64,000 bases of DNA from Prochloron sp965198675. GTDB taxonomy: Bacteria; Cyanobacteriota; Cyanobacteriia; Cyanobacteriales; Prochloraceae. The translations under genes were made by a program, and so were the position numbers. Under the pieces are notes generated by a model. That model was given only the letters and a program-made list of their open reading frames with translations, made no database searches and had not been told where the DNA came from. The first letter of the stretch is position 1. Each line of letters opens with the position of its first letter. Where the stretch lies: contig OZ240666.1 in assembly GCA_965198675.1 (NCBI GenBank), positions 310,001 to 374,000 of the forward strand, read 5' to 3'. Below are positions 15,904 to 25,262 of the stretch, one piece after another.

Positions 15904-18156
15904 TCAATCGTCTTCAAAGTCCTCATCTCTAACAGCGCTACCCCCCCCTTTGGTAACCAAGTCAATTTGCTGACGATAGTAATCTACACTTTTGACTTCC
16001 ACTTGCACTTCATCGCCTAAGCGATAGGCGATGCGATTTTTCCGTCCCACGAGACAGCTGTGACGAGCACGATATTCGTACCAGTCATCTTTCAGAGAAC
16101 TGACATGAACCAATCCTTCCACTAACATATCTTCAATTTCCACGAAGAAGCCGTAAGATTGAACCCCGGTAATTAAGCCAGAGAAAATTTCACCGGTGCG
16201 TTCTTTCATCTTTTCCGCTTTCTTCAGCCCTTCCAGGTCTTTTTCTCCATCATCAGCCACCTTATCCCGGTCATTAAGGTGAGCAATAACGGCTGACAAA
16301 TCTGTCTCTAAATTAGTCTGGAGCTGAGGTGGTAAAACATTCCAGTTGATCAGACCGTGACAGGTACTGCTACCCAAATTTACCCCGTTTTTGGCGCGGT
16401 TGTGACGGCGATCCCGTCCCGAAGCAAATAAGGTTTTTAGCACCCTTTGCACTAGCAAATCCACATACCGCTGTCCAGGGCTGACGCAATGAGTGTAACC
16501 GTTGCTATAAGCCAAACCAAAGTGGGAGCCGGGATGACTGGTGTATTTGACGGGCTTCAAACTGTTAAGAAGCAAATAATGCAAAATTTGTGCCCCTGAA
16601 GATTTAGAGAACTGTTGACTAAAATTTTGATAATCGTGGGAAGTGACCTCCAAATCGGACTCCAGTTCCAGATCTAATCCCAAGTTATTGCCTAATTTAA
16701 GCAAATCTTCCAACTGATCGTAGTCTGGTTCTGGCTGGGTGCAATAAATTCCGGGTAAACCGAGAGCAATTAAATGATCCGCCACCACTTTCCCAGCTAA
16801 CACTACTAACTCCGTTAACAGAGACTGCACTGGTAGGGAAGAAGAGACGACGATCGCCCCCAACCTGCCCTCATCTTTATAGGGAGCAAAGCACGATGGG
16901 GGCAAAGTGATTTCAAAACCCCCCCGCTGCAACCGCTGCGCCTTAACTAAGGGGCTTAAAGTAAAAAAGAGCTGCTCCAGAGTATCTACCGCGCCGATAA
17001 TTTCCTGTTCTACATATTCTTGATTCCCCAACAGGGACTGGACTTGTTGATAAGTCAGGTGGTGGTCTACATTAATAATGGAAGGTACAATTTCAAACTC
17101 TATCACTTGACCTTTCTCATCAATGGTGATGAGGATAGAGATGCTCAAGCGATCCTTCCCAGCTACCAAAGAGCAACGAGAAATAAATTCCTCCGGGAAC
17201 AGGGACAGAACTTTGTCCCCGAGATAAATAGCAGTACCTCGCTTTTGCGCTTCCAGATCCAGAGGGGATCCTGGTTCAACGTAATGAGCAATATCCCTGA
17301 TGTGGATACCCAACTGCCACTGCTGCGTGCCTACTTTTTCCAGGCTAAAGGCATTTTCCCTAAATGGTATCCCCTCATCGTCAGGATTTTCTGGTTCAAT
17401 CATCAGAGTCAGCAGGGAGCGCAAATCTCGCCGTTCTTGCTCTTGAATGGTTTGTGGTAACTTTTTAGCGGCTGCAATCACCTCTTCTGGAAAGCTTTGA
17501 GGGAGGTCGTGCTTGCAGCAAACGATGTCCGTATCTGCTGCTGCTTCCGCATCACTACCGAGAACCCGAGACACCTTCCCAATGGGCAGGTTTTCCCCAA
17601 TGGGATAGCGACTAACTGTAACGTGAACTAGATGGTTTACTGAGTCTGCTAAATTTTGACCATTTTCCTTCAACTCTAGTTCAAATAAGAGGCGATCGTC
17701 CAGAGGAACTGCTCGATAACTTTCCTCTTCATATTTTACCGTTGCCAGCAGGGAAGGGTTTGCCCTTTCTAAAATCAGCTTCACTTCTCCTTCTGGGGAA
17801 CGGCGGCGACTACCGTCCTTGATGATTTTCACCAACACGCGATCGCCATTCCAAGCATTGCTGAGGTGACTTTCCCGCACGTAAATATCGTCTTCATCCT
17901 CTAGATTTTGGAGCGCAAAGCAAAAACCCTTGCTGGAACAGCGCAATTTTGCTTCCACCACATCCTCATCATGCACACGGCGATATTTGCCTAACTCTTT
18001 GGTTAACACCCCAATATGAACCAGGGCATCAAGGGCGATTTGCAGTTTTTTTATGCTATCCTCATCTTGGCAATTTAATTTTTTCTCTAAGACTTTACCT
18101 GCTACTAATTTGTTATCCACGAATTGATTGAGCAGTGTAGCGATTGAAAAATGCAT
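15904..18156 (-). CDS. zam: Zam-like RNB family protein (RNase II/R homologue)
   Basis: 750 residues. Order of parts: N-terminal winged helix (about 1-60, IATLLNQFVDNKLVAGKVLE), cold-shock-like domains (60-210), RNB domain (235-590) and a C-terminal S1 domain (about 660-735, GEIFSGLITGVQSYGFFVEI). The aspartate-rich catalytic motif of RNase II/R (DP....D.DDA) is replaced by IEPENPDDEGIPFRENAFSL, as in cyanobacterial Zam proteins, named for acetazolamide resistance. Exonuclease activity is therefore doubtful and an RNA-binding role is possible. Upstream lie almost 400 bases without a gene that probably hold the promoter. Confidence 0.85.
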   Translation of the reverse strand: MHFSIATLLNQFVDNKLVAGKVLEKKLNCQDEDSIKKLQIALDALVHIGVLTKELGKYRRVHDEDVVEAKLRCSSKGFCFALQNLEDEDDIYVRESHLSNAWNGDRVLVKIIKDGSRRRSPEGEVKLILERANPSLLATVKYEEESYRAVPLDDRLLFELELKENGQNLADSVNHLVHVTVSRYPIGENLPIGKVSRVLGSDAEAAADTDIVCCKHDLPQSFPEEVIAAAKKLPQTIQEQERRDLRSLLTLMIEPENPDDEGIPFRENAFSLEKVGTQQWQLGIHIRDIAHYVEPGSPLDLEAQKRGTAIYLGDKVLSLFPEEFISRCSLVAGKDRLSISILITIDEKGQVIEFEIVPSIINVDHHLTYQQVQSLLGNQEYVEQEIIGAVDTLEQLFFTLSPLVKAQRLQRGGFEITLPPSCFAPYKDEGRLGAIVVSSSLPVQSLLTELVVLAGKVVADHLIALGLPGIYCTQPEPDYDQLEDLLKLGNNLGLDLELESDLEVTSHDYQNFSQQFSKSSGAQILHYLLLNSLKPVKYTSHPGSHFGLAYSNGYTHCVSPGQRYVDLLVQRVLKTLFASGRDRRHNRAKNGVNLGSSTCHGLINWNVLPPQLQTNLETDLSAVIAHLNDRDKVADDGEKDLEGLKKAEKMKERTGEIFSGLITGVQSYGFFVEIEDMLVEGLVHVSSLKDDWYEYRARHSCLVGRKNRIAYRLGDEVQVEVKSVDYYRQQIDLVTKGGGSAVRDEDFEDD

Positions 18157-18552
18157 CCAACACGATCCTTTGTTCTAAATTTGGGTGTTCTGCTCCAGTT
18201 TCCAGTTTCAATAAAAGTAAGCACAACTTAAATGAAGTTAGTATTTGAGAGTAATTTGTTACGTTGTCTTCCTTTGCTGGAATCCATCCAGAAGACAAAT
18301 TGACAATACCGAATTATCTCGGTAGCAGTCTAATTTGCCAAAAAAAAATTTGAAGTTCAACTGGAAAATGGACATTACCGCGACATTAATTATTTGCTAT
18401 ATTGTACAATAGCTCTTCTCTTAGTCAACAACTCCGAACCAACAATCTAATCGAAGCCTTAGAACTGAACTAAATAACCCCCAGGTTATTAAAATAGTAC
18501 ATATGTACCCTATAAGTGGTAACTATCACCGCAAAGTACTTTATAACATAAC
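18157..18552. other. Divergent spacer, probable promoters
   Basis: AT-rich region between the divergently transcribed zam and the hypothetical gene at 18553. It contains 'tgctatattgtacaatagc' near 18395, which could be a -10-like element or small palindrome, but no clear -35/-10 pair or known operator was found. Confidence 0.35.
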
Positions 18553-19260
18553 ATGATAACTCAATTTCGCAGTCGTTATCCTCACGGTAGCCTGATTAGT
18601 GAGTTAGTGAAAATAGACCACGGCAATTACGTGGTCAGGGCTGCGGTACAAGTTGACGACCTTATCCTGGCCACTGGTTTGGCTGCTGCTTCTACAGTTG
18701 AGGTAGCAGAAGACAAAGCCAGAAACAGAGCTTTAGCTCTTCTGGATCTGGAGCGGGCTACTGAGGACGCCGGCGTCCCGTTCCCAACCCCGGTCGAAGA
18801 GGAAGAGGTTAAGCAGTGGTCGCAGTTTTCAACTCCTGGGAATGCAACAGTCCCCAAAGCAGAGACCACGTCGGTTCCTTCCACACCAGATTATCCGTCC
18901 AACGAAGAAGTGAACAGTCCCACTCCTGGAGAAGAGGAAGAGGTTAAGCAGTTTTCAACTCCTGGGAACGCAACAGTCCCCAAAGCAGAGATCACGTCGG
19001 TTCCTTCCACACCATATTATCCGTCCAACGAAGAAGTGAACAGTCCCACTCCTGTTAGTGCTACGGACGAACCTACTACCCTGGAATTTAATGAAATTAT
19101 TGCCCAAATGAATGGGGAAATGAAGCGCTTGGGTTGGAATAAAGAACAAGGGAAGGTTTACTTATTAGAAGCTTATGGGAAGCGATCGCGCCATCTTCTC
19201 AGTGATGAGGAATTGCTGGAATTTTTAGCTTATTTGCAAAGTTTACCAACTCCTTCATGA
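18553..19260 (+). CDS. Conserved cyanobacterial protein with internal repeat
   Basis: 235 residues; I recognise the type as conserved in cyanobacteria, function unknown. The N-terminal domain (about 1-75: MITQFRSRYPHGSLISELVK...LATGLAAASTVEVAEDKARN) is followed by a linker in which a unit of about 45 residues (EEEEVKQFSTPGNATVPKAE...YPSNEEVNSPTP) is present twice almost unchanged. The C-terminal domain (about 185-232: NEIIAQMNGEMKRLGWNKEQ, GKRSRHLLSDEELLEFLAYL) is helical. The repeat is in frame at DNA level, indicating recent duplication. Confidence 0.75.
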   Translation: MITQFRSRYPHGSLISELVKIDHGNYVVRAAVQVDDLILATGLAAASTVEVAEDKARNRALALLDLERATEDAGVPFPTPVEEEEVKQWSQFSTPGNATVPKAETTSVPSTPDYPSNEEVNSPTPGEEEEVKQFSTPGNATVPKAEITSVPSTPYYPSNEEVNSPTPVSATDEPTTLEFNEIIAQMNGEMKRLGWNKEQGKVYLLEAYGKRSRHLLSDEELLEFLAYLQSLPTPS

Positions 19261-19308
19261 GTCATGGTATAGCAGTGAGCTCGTACCATGACAGTGACCA
19301 GTACTAAT

Positions 19309-19336
19309 GTACGGGCGCACGGCCTTGCGCCCGTAC
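19309..19336. terminator. Strong GC hairpin
   Basis: Perfect 11-base stem GTACGGGCGCA / TGCGCCCGTAC around a 6-base loop, followed by 'acttta'. It lies between the stops of the hypothetical gene (18553-19260) and of the convergent clpP, so it could terminate either. There is no long T run. The surrounding 'catggtac' and 'gtgacca' fragments belong to the family seen beside the heptamer arrays. Confidence 0.5.
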
Positions 19337-19526
19337 ACTTTATCCTATCAGTTCTGACCAGTTCTTCCCCATCTATAGCAACCGCCAAGGCGATTGAGAC
19401 CCCCAAGTGAGTCTGATATAATTAGACCAGAAATGTTCTAACCCGCTTTCTGACTGCAATTTAATTTGCATGGTACGTGAATTACTCCTAACTGGTAACT
19501 GTCATGGTACAAGTCATGGTACAAGG

Positions 19527-20129
19527 TCACTGATTTAACGGATTACTAGCAGAAGGACTGCGATCGATAACACGATCTATTAAACCATATTCTCGGGCGT
19601 CTTCTGCTCCCATAAAGAAGTCCCGCTCGGTATCTTCGGCAATACGCTCTAAAGGTTGACCCGTACCTTCAGCAAGATGTCCATTTAGCAACTGTTTCAG
19701 ATACAAAATCTCCTTGGCCTGAATTTCAATATCAGTGGCTTGTCCTTGAGCACCACCTAAAGGCTGGTGAATCATGATCCGGGAATTGGGTAAACTCATC
19801 CGCTTCCCTTTTGCTCCCGCACAGAGCAAGAAAGCACCCATGCTCGCTGCTAAACCGACACAAATCGTTGAGACATCCGGACCGATTTGATTCATAGTAT
19901 CGAAGATACCCAAACCTGCCGACACGGAACCGCCAGGAGAATTGATATACAAATAGACGTCTTTTTGGGCATCTTCTGCTTCCAAAAATAACAACTGAGC
20001 CACAATCAAATTAGCCAGCTCATCTGTTACTGGTTGCCCTAAAAACACGATTCGCTCTCGCAGCAGTCGGGAATAGATATCGAAGGCGCGTTCGCCGCGA
20101 CCGGAACTTTCTATAACGGTAGGAATCAT
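19527..20129 (-). CDS. clpP: ATP-dependent Clp protease proteolytic subunit
   Basis: 200 residues from ATG at 20129 (the GTG three codons earlier is less typical). Serine peptidase of the Clp complex. The catalytic triad is visible: S96 in GLAASMGAF, H121 in IMIHQPLGG, D170 in DTERD. The motif YINSPGGSVSAG is standard. Cyanobacteria carry several clpP genes; nothing here shows which paralogue this is. Confidence 0.96.
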   Translation of the reverse strand: MIPTVIESSGRGERAFDIYSRLLRERIVFLGQPVTDELANLIVAQLLFLEAEDAQKDVYLYINSPGGSVSAGLGIFDTMNQIGPDVSTICVGLAASMGAFLLCAGAKGKRMSLPNSRIMIHQPLGGAQGQATDIEIQAKEILYLKQLLNGHLAEGTGQPLERIAEDTERDFFMGAEDAREYGLIDRVIDRSPSASNPLNQ

Positions 20130-20151
20130 GAATAACACTCTTTGTTGGAAA

Positions 20152-20224
20152 CCCCGTCGCTGACTTCGCGGGGAGGAAAACAGGTAGGGGCTAAAGCCGC
20201 AGTAAGAAAACCCCTTGCGGGGTT
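20152..20224 (-). terminator. Hairpins downstream of gmk
   Basis: Read on the minus strand, AACCCCGCAAGGGGTT (20209-20224) forms a GC stem followed by TTTTCTT, a plausible rho-independent terminator for the remA-gmk operon. A second stem, 'ccccg...cgcgggg' (20152-20173), lies nearer clpP and could form in the same transcript. Confidence 0.6.
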
Positions 20225-20272
20225 CCCATTTCTTTTGATTCTAACGAATCAGCCTTTGGGAGAAAAAACCCT

Positions 20273-20833
20273 TCACCCCAGAGCCTCCTCAATAATAGCT
20301 TCTATCTGGGCGATCGCCTCATCCAAGTCATCGTTGATAATTTGGTAATCGAATTCCCCTGCTGCGGCAATTTCTACTTTCCCACAGTCTAAACGTCTCT
20401 CAATTGCCTCTGGAGAATCTTTACCCCTACTCCTCAACCGCCGCTCTAACTCTGCTGTGGAAGGGGGCAGAATAAACAAACGCAAGGCTTCCGGAAAAGT
20501 CTCTTTAATTGCTCTGGCTCCCACTAGCTCTATCTCTAACAATACAGATTTCCCAAGATCCAGTATTTCCTCCACTTGAGCCAGTGGAGTGCCATAATAG
20601 TTAGTGCCATACTCTGCCCACTCCAAAAGTTCACCTCTTTGCACCATCTGCTCAAATTCCTGACGGGAGACAAAGTAATAGTCTTTACCGTGGATTTCTC
20701 CGGTCCGGGGAGTTCGAGTGGTGGCAGAGATGGAAAGATACAATTGAGGATGACGAGCCAAAAGCTTTCTTACTAGGGTGCCTTTCCCCACACCACTTGG
20801 TCCTGTAATGACAATCAGTTTACCTGTTTCCAT
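20273..20833 (-). CDS. gmk: Guanylate kinase
   Basis: 186 residues, the usual size. It phosphorylates GMP to GDP. The P-loop GPSGVGKGT is at residues 12-20; SISATTRTPRTGEIHGKDYY and the lid region RLRSRGKDSPEAIERRL are present. It lies 21 bases after remA on the same strand, a linkage conserved in many bacteria, with a likely terminator after it. Confidence 0.96.
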   Translation of the reverse strand: METGKLIVITGPSGVGKGTLVRKLLARHPQLYLSISATTRTPRTGEIHGKDYYFVSRQEFEQMVQRGELLEWAEYGTNYYGTPLAQVEEILDLGKSVLLEIELVGARAIKETFPEALRLFILPPSTAELERRLRSRGKDSPEAIERRLDCGKVEIAAAGEFDYQIINDDLDEAIAQIEAIIEEALG

Positions 20834-20854
20834 TTGCCTTGTCTGGGGGAGAAT

Positions 20855-21118
20855 TTACTTATTTGGAAGGGAGTCTTTGTTAATTACAAACCGTCCTGCT
20901 ACGGTTTCTGGCTGAATTGATGAAAGAATTACGTGGGAAGAATCAGTAATAATTACGGCTCTAGTCCTTCTACCTATGGTAGCATCAATCAGATGTCCCC
21001 GTTCCCGTGCTTCAGCAATGAGCCGCTTTATAGGAGCCGACTCCGGACTGACAATGGCAATTACCCTGTTCCCAGAAACTATATTACCAAAACCAATATT
21101 GATTAGTTGTATTTCCAT
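20855..21118 (-). CDS. remA: RemA/DUF370 family regulator
   Basis: 87 residues, complete: MEIQLINIGFGNIVSGNRVI, then SPESAPIKRLIAEARERGHL and IDATIGRRTRAVIITDSSHV. RemA proteins are DNA-binding regulators, known from biofilm-matrix control in Bacillus; the cyanobacterial role is not established. The gene precedes gmk by 21 bases. It is divergent from rqcH, with a 160-base AT-rich spacer that should contain both promoters. Confidence 0.88.
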   Translation of the reverse strand: MEIQLINIGFGNIVSGNRVIAIVSPESAPIKRLIAEARERGHLIDATIGRRTRAVIITDSSHVILSSIQPETVAGRFVINKDSLPNK

Positions 21119-21277
21119 TACAAATTAGCGCCTGCTCCCTAAAAGAGGAGAATAAGAGGATAAATTTGTTTTTCAGAAAAAGTTAGGCCATATGAAGATA
21201 TAATCCAACAAAAGCAGCTCAATTTAACCTTTTTTAAGTTTTTTTCCGTTTTTTACTCCCTCTCTCCTCATTCCCTA

Positions 21278-23017
21278 ATGCAACCTGTTGACTTTACTAC
21301 CCTAGCTGCTGCTCATGCCGAATTGTGCCAAAATTGGATTCCAGCACGGGTCCAACAAGTTTATCAGCAAAATCGCCATACCATTGCCATTGCTTTGCGC
21401 ACCCTGAAAAAAAAGGATTGGCTGATTATTTCGTGGCACCCTCAAGGGGCAAGAATTTGTATCGGCAATTGCGATACCAGCATTGCTCGGGATACTTTTA
21501 CTTTCAGCACCGTGCTTCGCCATCAATTAAAGGGATATGCTTTAATTGCTATCGAGGCGATGGCTCCTTGGGAAAGGGTTTTAGATTTCCAATTTGCCCA
21601 ACGCCCGGAAGAATCACCCTGCTGGCACTTAATAGTAGAAATTATAGGTAAATACAGCAACGTCATCCTCACCGATGCCAATAACCAAATTATAACTGCC
21701 GCCCATCAAGTCACTGCGGCAAAATCCAGCCTGCGGACGGTAGAAACGGGACAACCCTACCAACTCCCGCCAGCACTGACTGGCTATGAACCTAAGTTAA
21801 CTGAATCCCCACAAAGCTGGCAAGAGCGAGTCAGTCTCATGACCGGGTTGATTAAGCGCCAACTGCTGCAAAGTTATTGTGGCTTAAGTCCGGCTCTGGT
21901 AAAATCCATGGTACTAGCTGCTGGATTAGATCCCAACCAATCCACCGACAGTTTAGCAGAGTCTGATTGGAAGAAGCTCTTTGGATGCTGGCAAGAATGG
22001 CTTGAGGCGCTTTCAAGTTCTAGTTTTCATCCCGGTTTTCAGGAGAATGGTTATAGTGTACTGGGTTGGGGAAACATAAAACCCGTCGAGAACGTGCAAA
22101 CTCTCCTGGAGAGCTATTATAATGACCAAGTCAATCGGGAAGTCTTTCAACAACTACACCATCAACTAAAACAACGTCTTAATCGTCTCCTGGCTAAACT
22201 CAGTCAGAAAGCAGATACCTTCTCTCAGCGCTTGGAACAATCCCATAATGCCCAAGAGTATCGCACTCATGCCGATTTATTAATGGCTTATCTCCACCGT
22301 TGGCAACCGGGAATGACTTCTATTACTCTTTCTGACTTTATCACAGGCAAGCCAGTAACAATCCCTCTCAATCCTTCTCATAATGGGGTGCAAAATGCTC
22401 AAAGGCTCTACAAACTGCACCAAAAACTGAAACGAGCGCGGACGGCGGTATTGCCCTTACTACAAGAGGTGGAGTCCGAAAAAGCTTATTTAGAGCAAGT
22501 TCAGGGGAGTCTGAATCAGTTGGAATCTTATGAGCAGCCCACAGATTTACAGGCTTTAGAGGAAATTCGGGATGAGTTAATTCAGCAGCAATATCTGAAA
22601 GTAAAGGAAAAGCGCAGTTTGGGTAATAGATCCGAATCTGTGCCCTATTGCTATGTTACTCCTTCTGGTTTTCCCTTGTGGATCGGTCGCAATAATAGCC
22701 AAAATGACCGACTCACCTTTCGCACTGCTAAAGATTATGACCTCTGGTTCCATACCCAGGAAATTCCCGGTAGTCACGTTCTACTGCGGTTAGAACCGGG
22801 AGCAGTAGCTGATGAAACAGATTTACAATTTGCTGCTGATCTGACAGCATATTACAGTCGAGGGCGTCAGAGCGAACAGGTTCCGGTGGTTTATACTCGA
22901 CCGAAGTACGTCTACAAACCCAAAGGGGCTAAACCGGGAATGGCTATATATAAACGGGAACGTATCCTCTGGGGACGTCCCCAACAGGCTTTAGATTATC
23001 TGGTTAAAAATAAATGA
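21278..23017 (+). CDS. rqcH: NFACT family protein, RqcH/Rqc2 homologue
   Basis: 579 residues. Bacterial RqcH binds obstructed 50S-peptidyl-tRNA complexes and adds C-terminal alanine tails for degradation. The N-terminal NFACT-N domain runs from MQPVDFTTLAAAHAEL to about residue 200. Helix-hairpin and coiled-coil segments (about 280-430) follow, then the NFACT-R domain (about 445-560), with DYDLWFHTQEIPGSHVLLR and RPKYVYKPKGAKPGMAIY. The length is standard. It is divergent from remA. Confidence 0.93.
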   Translation: MQPVDFTTLAAAHAELCQNWIPARVQQVYQQNRHTIAIALRTLKKKDWLIISWHPQGARICIGNCDTSIARDTFTFSTVLRHQLKGYALIAIEAMAPWERVLDFQFAQRPEESPCWHLIVEIIGKYSNVILTDANNQIITAAHQVTAAKSSLRTVETGQPYQLPPALTGYEPKLTESPQSWQERVSLMTGLIKRQLLQSYCGLSPALVKSMVLAAGLDPNQSTDSLAESDWKKLFGCWQEWLEALSSSSFHPGFQENGYSVLGWGNIKPVENVQTLLESYYNDQVNREVFQQLHHQLKQRLNRLLAKLSQKADTFSQRLEQSHNAQEYRTHADLLMAYLHRWQPGMTSITLSDFITGKPVTIPLNPSHNGVQNAQRLYKLHQKLKRARTAVLPLLQEVESEKAYLEQVQGSLNQLESYEQPTDLQALEEIRDELIQQQYLKVKEKRSLGNRSESVPYCYVTPSGFPLWIGRNNSQNDRLTFRTAKDYDLWFHTQEIPGSHVLLRLEPGAVADETDLQFAADLTAYYSRGRQSEQVPVVYTRPKYVYKPKGAKPGMAIYKRERILWGRPQQALDYLVKNK

Positions 23018-23044
23018 TATCAATTCCGGTTGCATCGGAATGAT

Positions 23045-23215
23045 ATATTTGATTTAGGTGTCAATGGTATGCTGGACAAGCGACATACACATCCTGGTGG
23101 AAAATCTTTAATAAGGTCAGAGCAACAAGCGCTATTGTGGCAGGCATTACAAGAATATCCGCCTGATGATGGGTTATGGAATAGTCGGAAAGTAGCTAGG
23201 GCCGCGAAAGCGCGG
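23045..23215 (+). pseudogene. N-terminal fragment of an IS630-like transposase
   Basis: The frame reads MLDKRHTHPGGKSLIRSEQQ, ALLWQALQEYPPDDGLWNSR and KVAR, which resembles the winged-helix DNA-binding part at the start of IS630-type transposases. It stops resembling a transposase at about 23215, where the same frame continues into a glycosyltransferase remnant. The catalytic domain is missing. It is not close to the two intact IS630 copies in the window. Confidence 0.5.
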
Positions 23216-23955
23216 GGTGCTGACACAGCTTTGAGAGCCACGGGGGAATATTTTCTCAAGTTCGATGACGACGATCGCCTGACCCCAGAATTTCTCGCCC
23301 GCACTACTCCTATATTAGTCCTGAAGTAGATTTTGTCGGTACGGATCATTGGATTATTAATCCTGAGGGTATGCGAAATGAAAAAGCAACCGCTTTGAAT
23401 TCCAAAAAGTGAGGGAGAAAGTCTTTAGTTGAAGGGGTAGTGGAGAATCTACTAGAAGTAGTTTTTGTTAAGCAAAGGTTTCAAATTGGGACTACCTAAT
23501 TAGACAGTAATATCTTAGTATAAGTAATATTTATGCGTCCAGATTGGCTGCGAAAATAATGATTTATTCGTCCGTTTAGCTCTAGCAGAAAAAACTGGCT
23601 ATTATTTACCTGCATTACTAATGGAATATCGTTTCCATGGAATTGACCGCGCAATTCCTTAATTGCAAGATAAGCTGCGGTATCTTGAAAGCTTTCAGTT
23701 TGACACTAACTTAGAAAAAGTGAGATGGTAACGTCTTGCAGACACTCAACAAGTACTGGGTTTGCGACTAATAGAAAATGGCGAGACCTTGGAAGGAAGA
23801 GAATTAGTGCAAGCATCTACGGTGGTTTTGGGTAAATCTCCTAAAGCAACCCTGGGATTAATTTTATCCTATTTGCCCCTTGGCGACAATTAGCTTGGAA
23901 AGTATTGCGTCAAAGTCGTTTTCAAGACTATTCCCAGAAGGTGCGGGAGACAGTA
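23216..23955 (+). pseudogene. Family 2 glycosyltransferase remnant
   Basis: Across several frames and stops: GADTALRATGEYFLKFDDDD (nucleotide-sugar-binding Asp cluster), VDFVGTDHWIINPEGMRNEK, NDLFVRLALAEKTGYYLPAL and LMEYRFHGIDRAIP. This is the GT-A fold of a glycosyltransferase 2 protein, but its start is replaced by the transposase-like piece and at least four stops or shifts interrupt it. It is clearly nonfunctional. Confidence 0.7.
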
Positions 23956-24243
23956 ACCAGTAACCAGCTTTATAGGGGCGGGGTTTTCCCGCCCTTACCC
24001 AGGTTATGAGGAAGGCGATCGCTCCCAAATGAAAGACTTGATAACTTCCCCCATCCCTTGCAAGTAGCTAGTTTTAGCCACATAGATCGTTATTTAAGGT
24101 GTCGGTAGAGTTACCAGTTTAGTACAATTGGTAATTGTTTGACCAATATTGAGATTTCCACCGATTTTGGTTGACAAATCAAAGAAAAAGAACTATCTTG
24201 AGAGGGAACTGAAGGTAGAATAGGAAAGGAAAGCATAATTCTG

Positions 24244-25080
24244 ATGGAAACCGCAGAACTAAAATTTCTTTTGAGGTTGTTGGGAAACCCGGATTATCGG
24301 GCATATCTAGCAGGGAAAGGGTTTAAAGACATCAAAAGCAAGAATAAACTTTGTCGTCAATTGCGCGATCACGGTTTTATTGATTTTCACGAGGAAATTA
24401 GCACAGTCAAGATGTTGCCCCCTGCACAAGCCCTGCTGGAAATGGAGCAGTCAGAATCACCTCTGGAACCTAAGGAATTGAAGGTGTTGGAGAAAATTGG
24501 CAAGGCGGAGGGCACCATTACCCCCAGTAAATTAGAAATTAAATCTATCAGAGCAACTGAGCGAGAGGAGATTTTGCAAAGCTTTGCCCAACGGGGATTG
24601 ATTGAAATTACCATGAAAACCAAGCGTCTGAAAGCCGAAGCCTGGGTTACGGAGGCGGGGATGGCGTATCTGCGGGATGAATTTGTCCCGAAACAAGGAA
24701 GCAACCCCAGTATTAGCTTGAATTTACTGGGCAATTATCTCAGGTTTCTGCGCCAATCTTCTCCCAATCAAGTCTTTGAGTCGGAAACCTCAACCTCAAC
24801 TCCAACAGAAAAACCCACTGACGAGGAAATTTTACAGCTCATTGGCGAGTTAGACAAGGAACTGGGGACGAAAAATTACTTGCCTATTTTTCACCTGCGG
24901 CAAAAATTACAACCTCCTTTGGAGCGGGAAGAATTGGATCAGGCGCTCTATCGCTTGCAAGGAGAAGAGAAAATCGAGCTGAGTTCTTTGGTAGAAGCAG
25001 TTCAATATACCCAGGAACAAATCGAGGCGGGTATTCCTCAAGATACTGGCGGTCCTCTCTTCTTTCTGATTGTCGTATAG
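24244..25080 (+). CDS. Multi-winged-helix protein upstream of the AAA ATPase
   Basis: 278 residues, function not recognised. The pattern suggests three winged-helix-like units: about 1-55 (LRLLGNPDYRAYLAGKGFKD, KLCRQLRDHGFIDF), about 75-160 (ELKVLEKIGKAEGTITPSKL, ILQSFAQRGLIEI) and about 190-265 (LPIFHLRQKLQPPLEREELD, ALYRLQGEEKIELSSL). A Ser/Thr/Pro-rich linker lies near 180. 'ggaaaggaaag' precedes the ATG. It is the first of three large plus-strand genes (24244, 25719, 28700), so it may be the DNA-recognition or regulatory part of that cassette. This is inference from position. Confidence 0.6.
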   Translation: METAELKFLLRLLGNPDYRAYLAGKGFKDIKSKNKLCRQLRDHGFIDFHEEISTVKMLPPAQALLEMEQSESPLEPKELKVLEKIGKAEGTITPSKLEIKSIRATEREEILQSFAQRGLIEITMKTKRLKAEAWVTEAGMAYLRDEFVPKQGSNPSISLNLLGNYLRFLRQSSPNQVFESETSTSTPTEKPTDEEILQLIGELDKELGTKNYLPIFHLRQKLQPPLEREELDQALYRLQGEEKIELSSLVEAVQYTQEQIEAGIPQDTGGPLFFLIVV

Positions 25081-25085
25081 CAATA

Positions 25086-25262
25086 GTGACGCTCCTACAC
25101 CAACCCTGAGGGGTATGGTGTAGGCTTCTCAGCCGCCCGACGAAGGACGGGTAGAACTTCCTTTGAGGTACTGCTAGTAGTAGACTTAGTCACTACAGGA
25201 TTCCCTCTACGGCATTTTATAGTGAGGAACACGCCCAGCCCCACTGTCAATCAATTATAGGG
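25086..25262 (-). pseudogene. TnpB 3' end and right end of an IS605-type element
   Basis: On the minus strand it reads GNPVVTKSTTSSTSKEVLPV and then EKPTPYPS, matching the last 40 residues of TnpB at 59566. The adjoining hairpin 'gacgctcctacacc...ggtgtaggcttctc' also matches the right end of that element. The rest of the element is gone. This solo end could still encode the 3' part of an omega-RNA. Confidence 0.8.

Noticed and set aside
20142..20260. tRNA-like fold between clpP and gmk
   Set aside because: There are GC hairpins but no cloverleaf with T-loop and acceptor; better explained as terminator hairpins.
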